NCBI GenBank assembly: GCA_022705045.1 | Contig: JAKJFE010000018.1 | Span: 1-34,743, forward strand | Direction: 5' to 3' | Length of the DNA stretch: 34,743 nucleotides | Source: Pseudomonadota bacterium | GTDB lineage: Bacteria; Pseudomonadota; Gammaproteobacteria; Xanthomonadales; Ahniellaceae | Part shown: positions 32,923-34,743 of the stretch, piece by piece | Position numbering within the stretch: the stretch's first letter is position 1 | How the letters are laid out: each line of letters begins with the position of its first letter | Notes under the pieces: generated by a model | Seen by the model: the letters and a program-made list of their open reading frames with translations, nothing else | Told to the model about the DNA's origin: nothing | Database searches by the model: none | Made by a program: the position numbers and the translations under genes

Positions 32923-32942
32923 GTCACGTTATCCTACGTGAC
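32923..32942. promoter_or_regulatory. 20-base perfect inverted repeat between divergent genes
   Basis: GTCACGT (32923-32929) and ACGTGAC (32936-32942) are perfect complementary arms around TATCCT. It lies 70 bases before the start of the second sulfatase-like gene and 81 before the DUF11 gene on the other strand. The symmetry suits a dimeric repressor or activator. The binder is unknown. Confidence 0.45.
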
Positions 32943-33022
32943 GGCATAGTGCGGCTGTGCTGTCTCATCCGGTGGCGGTCCGGACCGGAATCGCCAAGAC
33001 ATCGTGCTTTTGGGGAATGCGC

Positions 33023-34743
33023 ATGAAGATCAGGGTTGGAAACACGTTCGTTCACGTTGCCGCGGCCGTATTCGGCGCGTTGGTTGCAGGGCAGGCCATG
33101 GCAGCGGAGAGCTGGGAAGCCTATCTGGACCAGGTCCGCATCAAACAGGCCATCGCCGATTCGCTGACGCCGGCCCAGTTGCAGGAACGCCGCGAGCGTC
33201 TGGCACGTTGGCTGGAACAGCAGGCTCAGCTGCCGCAACGCGCGCCGGGTGACACCTGCGCGGTGGCGACGAATGAAGTCAGCGCCCTGCCGTTCAATCC
33301 AGCCGCGGACACCACCGTCGGCCAGGTCGACAACTACGATTTGCCGGCGGACACCACCAACCCGACCTGTGCGGCGCCCACAACCTGTACCGGTGCGGGC
33401 CCAGCGGGCTCGTTGCCGCGTGGCGCCATCTACACTGGCACCGGCACTGGCCCGGACCGGGCCTACAAGATCCGCACCAATATCGCCTGCACGTTGAACG
33501 TGACGATCGATCCGACCAGTACTCAGGATCTGGCCGCCATCGTGTATCAGACCGCATGCTCCAGCAATCTGGCGGATTGCGGTTGTGTCGATGACACCGG
33601 CGTCGGTGGTGCGGCGGAAACGATTTCGCTGACGACGGTGGCCGGTACCGATTACTACGTCGTCGCCGACGGCTATTCCAGTGGCGCGACGCCGCCCGGC
33701 CCGTCGGGTCCGTTCACCTTGTCGATCACCGAAACCACCGCCACCGGCTGCCAGCTGGTCGGCGCGGCCTCGGCCGATCTGTCGATCACCAAGACCGACG
33801 GCGTGGCCTCGGTGAATGCGGGTGGTACGGCGACGTACACGATCACGGCGAGCAATGCCGGCCCGGACGCCGTGAACGGCGCGACCGTTGCGGACACCTT
33901 CCCCGCGGCCTGCACCACCGTGAGCTGGACCTGCGTGGGTGCCGGCGGCGGCACCTGCACGGCGAGCGGCAGCGGCAACATCAGCGACTCGGCGAATCTG
34001 CCGAGCGGCGGCAGCGTGACCTATACCGCGACCTGCGCGGTGTCGTCTGGTGCCAGCGGATCGCTGGCCAACACGGCGACGGTGGCCGGCATCGGTGGCG
34101 TGGCTGAGGTCAATCCGGCGAACAACTCGGCGACCGATACGGACACGATCAACTCGATCGCGGCACCGCAATTCGCGTATTCGCCGGCGGCGGGCAGCGC
34201 GGTGAACTTCACCGGTGGCACGCTGGTGGGTTCGACGGGCAGCGCCTCGATCGCGGTGACGATCGGCACGCCGGGTCTCGGCACCGGTGCATCGGCGACG
34301 ACGACGACGACCTGTGTGGTGCCGGGTGGCTTCTCGGGCTTCGGCCAATCGGTGACGGCGGAAGGCGCAGCGGCGTCGACGACGGGTGGCCCGCTGAGCG
34401 GCACCTGCGTCCTCGGTGCATCGCAGGTGGTGCAGGCGATGACCTGTACCGAGAACCAGGGCGGCACACCGGTGACGCGCACGTTCGATCTGACCTGCCC
34501 GGCGGGCACGGCGGCGACGCTGACGTCGACGCCGGTGTCGGGCAGCACGGTGACCCTGCCGGCGCAGATCATCGGCACGGGTGCAACGAACGCGACGATC
34601 AGCTTCCAGAACCCGGGCCTGGTGCCGGCGACGGTGACCTGCGTGGCGCCGGCGGTGCCGTTCACGGCGAACCCGCTGACGATCAACGTGCCGGCAGGTG
34701 GATCGGCGTCGACGACGGTGAGCTTCAACAGCGCGACGGCGGG
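33023..34743 (+). CDS. Large secreted protein with DUF11-type domains (C-terminus outside the window)
   Basis: At least 573 residues, open to the last base. A signal peptide (MKIRVGNTFVHVAAAVFGALVAGQAMA) is followed by a short helical, Gln/Arg-rich segment (about 28-75) and a beta-rich domain with cysteine pairs (about 80-240). A DUF11 domain follows (about 250-365, ADLSITKTDGVASVNAGGTATYTITASNAGPDAVNGATVADTFP). Further repeats begin at APQFAYSPAAGSAVNFTGG. GGGG stands seven bases before ATG 33023; an ATG at 33017 is also in frame. Such proteins in environmental gammaproteobacteria often end in a sorting tag (IPTL-CTERM type), which would lie outside. ACG and GCG codons rise sharply after base 34100. 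Confidence 0.85.
   Translation, partial: MKIRVGNTFVHVAAAVFGALVAGQAMAAESWEAYLDQVRIKQAIADSLTPAQLQERRERLARWLEQQAQLPQRAPGDTCAVATNEVSALPFNPAADTTVGQVDNYDLPADTTNPTCAAPTTCTGAGPAGSLPRGAIYTGTGTGPDRAYKIRTNIACTLNVTIDPTSTQDLAAIVYQTACSSNLADCGCVDDTGVGGAAETISLTTVAGTDYYVVADGYSSGATPPGPSGPFTLSITETTATGCQLVGAASADLSITKTDGVASVNAGGTATYTITASNAGPDAVNGATVADTFPAACTTVSWTCVGAGGGTCTASGSGNISDSANLPSGGSVTYTATCAVSSGASGSLANTATVAGIGGVAEVNPANNSATDTDTINSIAAPQFAYSPAAGSAVNFTGGTLVGSTGSASIAVTIGTPGLGTGASATTTTTCVVPGGFSGFGQSVTAEGAAASTTGGPLSGTCVLGASQVVQAMTCTENQGGTPVTRTFDLTCPAGTAATLTSTPVSGSTVTLPAQIIGTGATNATISFQNPGLVPATVTCVAPAVPFTANPLTINVPAGGSASTTVSFNSATA

Noticed and set aside
32924..34348. A 474-residue open frame on the minus strand at the right end
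   Set aside because: It is antisense to the secreted DUF11 protein, with Arg- and Gly-rich nonsense sequence; the plus frame has signal peptide, ribosome site and domain match.

Overview
High-GC window with tightly packed, mostly short-spaced genes. PurT, RF3, Hsp33, a type II secretion/pilus ATPase, many signal peptides and outer-membrane-type secreted proteins all fit a Gram-negative gammaproteobacterium. The secreted DUF11-type proteins and a protein ending in a CDGFEER tail recall environmental Lysobacterales (Xanthomonadales). That placement is inference; no rRNA or other marker is present. I see no tRNA, rRNA, CRISPR array or transposase, and no gene-free stretch longer than about 135 bases.

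Layout. (1) 1-2677: the end of a metallophore-type RiPP operon of the HvfABC/bufferin kind. It has a precursor with ten EGKCG motifs (N-terminus outside the window), an MNIO/DUF692 enzyme, a DUF2063 partner and a DoxX-like membrane protein. (2) 2697-3341: a brnT-brnA toxin-antitoxin pair between two perfect 28-base direct repeats. The repeats are copies of the 3' coding end of the neighbouring rnfB-like gene, suggesting a small module integrated at that gene's end. (3) 3295-6890: an RnfB-like ferredoxin, a histone-deacetylase-family enzyme, and an ECF sigma/anti-sigma/DUF4097 envelope operon ending at a bidirectional terminator. (4) 6962-9713: a predicted outer-membrane barrel protein, hslO (Hsp33) and mtgA. 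(5) 9686-11569: an arsenic operon read leftward, arsR-arsI-arsC-aqpS, with no efflux pump. (6) 11672-12493: a CBS-pair protein and a small NTR/TIMP-like secreted protein. (7) 12499-15550: a leftward operon of SPFH/band-7 protein, small membrane protein, ribbon-helix-helix protein and CPBP protease, perhaps with a VanY-like peptidase. Its promoter carries a perfect 11-base tandem repeat. (8) 15623-24801: a DUF11-like secreted protein, a secreted transglutaminase-like protein, purT, an orphan GspE/PilB-type ATPase, a ParB-like protein, prfC and an M23 peptidase. (9) 24845-32853: a phospho/sulfo-ester cluster. One leftward operon encodes a small GPGSG membrane protein, a type I phosphodiesterase and a three-helix membrane protein resembling DUF106/EMC3. 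Beside it are a sulfotransferase and two tail-to-tail sulfatase-like lipoproteins with TPR tails and no formylglycine motif. (10) 33023-34743: the start of a large DUF11-type secreted protein that runs off the window.

How the parts work together: the RiPP operon points to copper or thiol-metal handling in the envelope. The ars operon can take methylated trivalent arsenic to As(III) (ArsI), arsenate to arsenite (ArsC), and let arsenite leave through a channel (AqpS). The most unusual pieces are the repeat-flanked brnTA module, the SPFH/RHH/CPBP operon with its tandem operator-like repeat, and the EMC3-like/phosphodiesterase/GPGSG operon next to the sulfatase-like pair.
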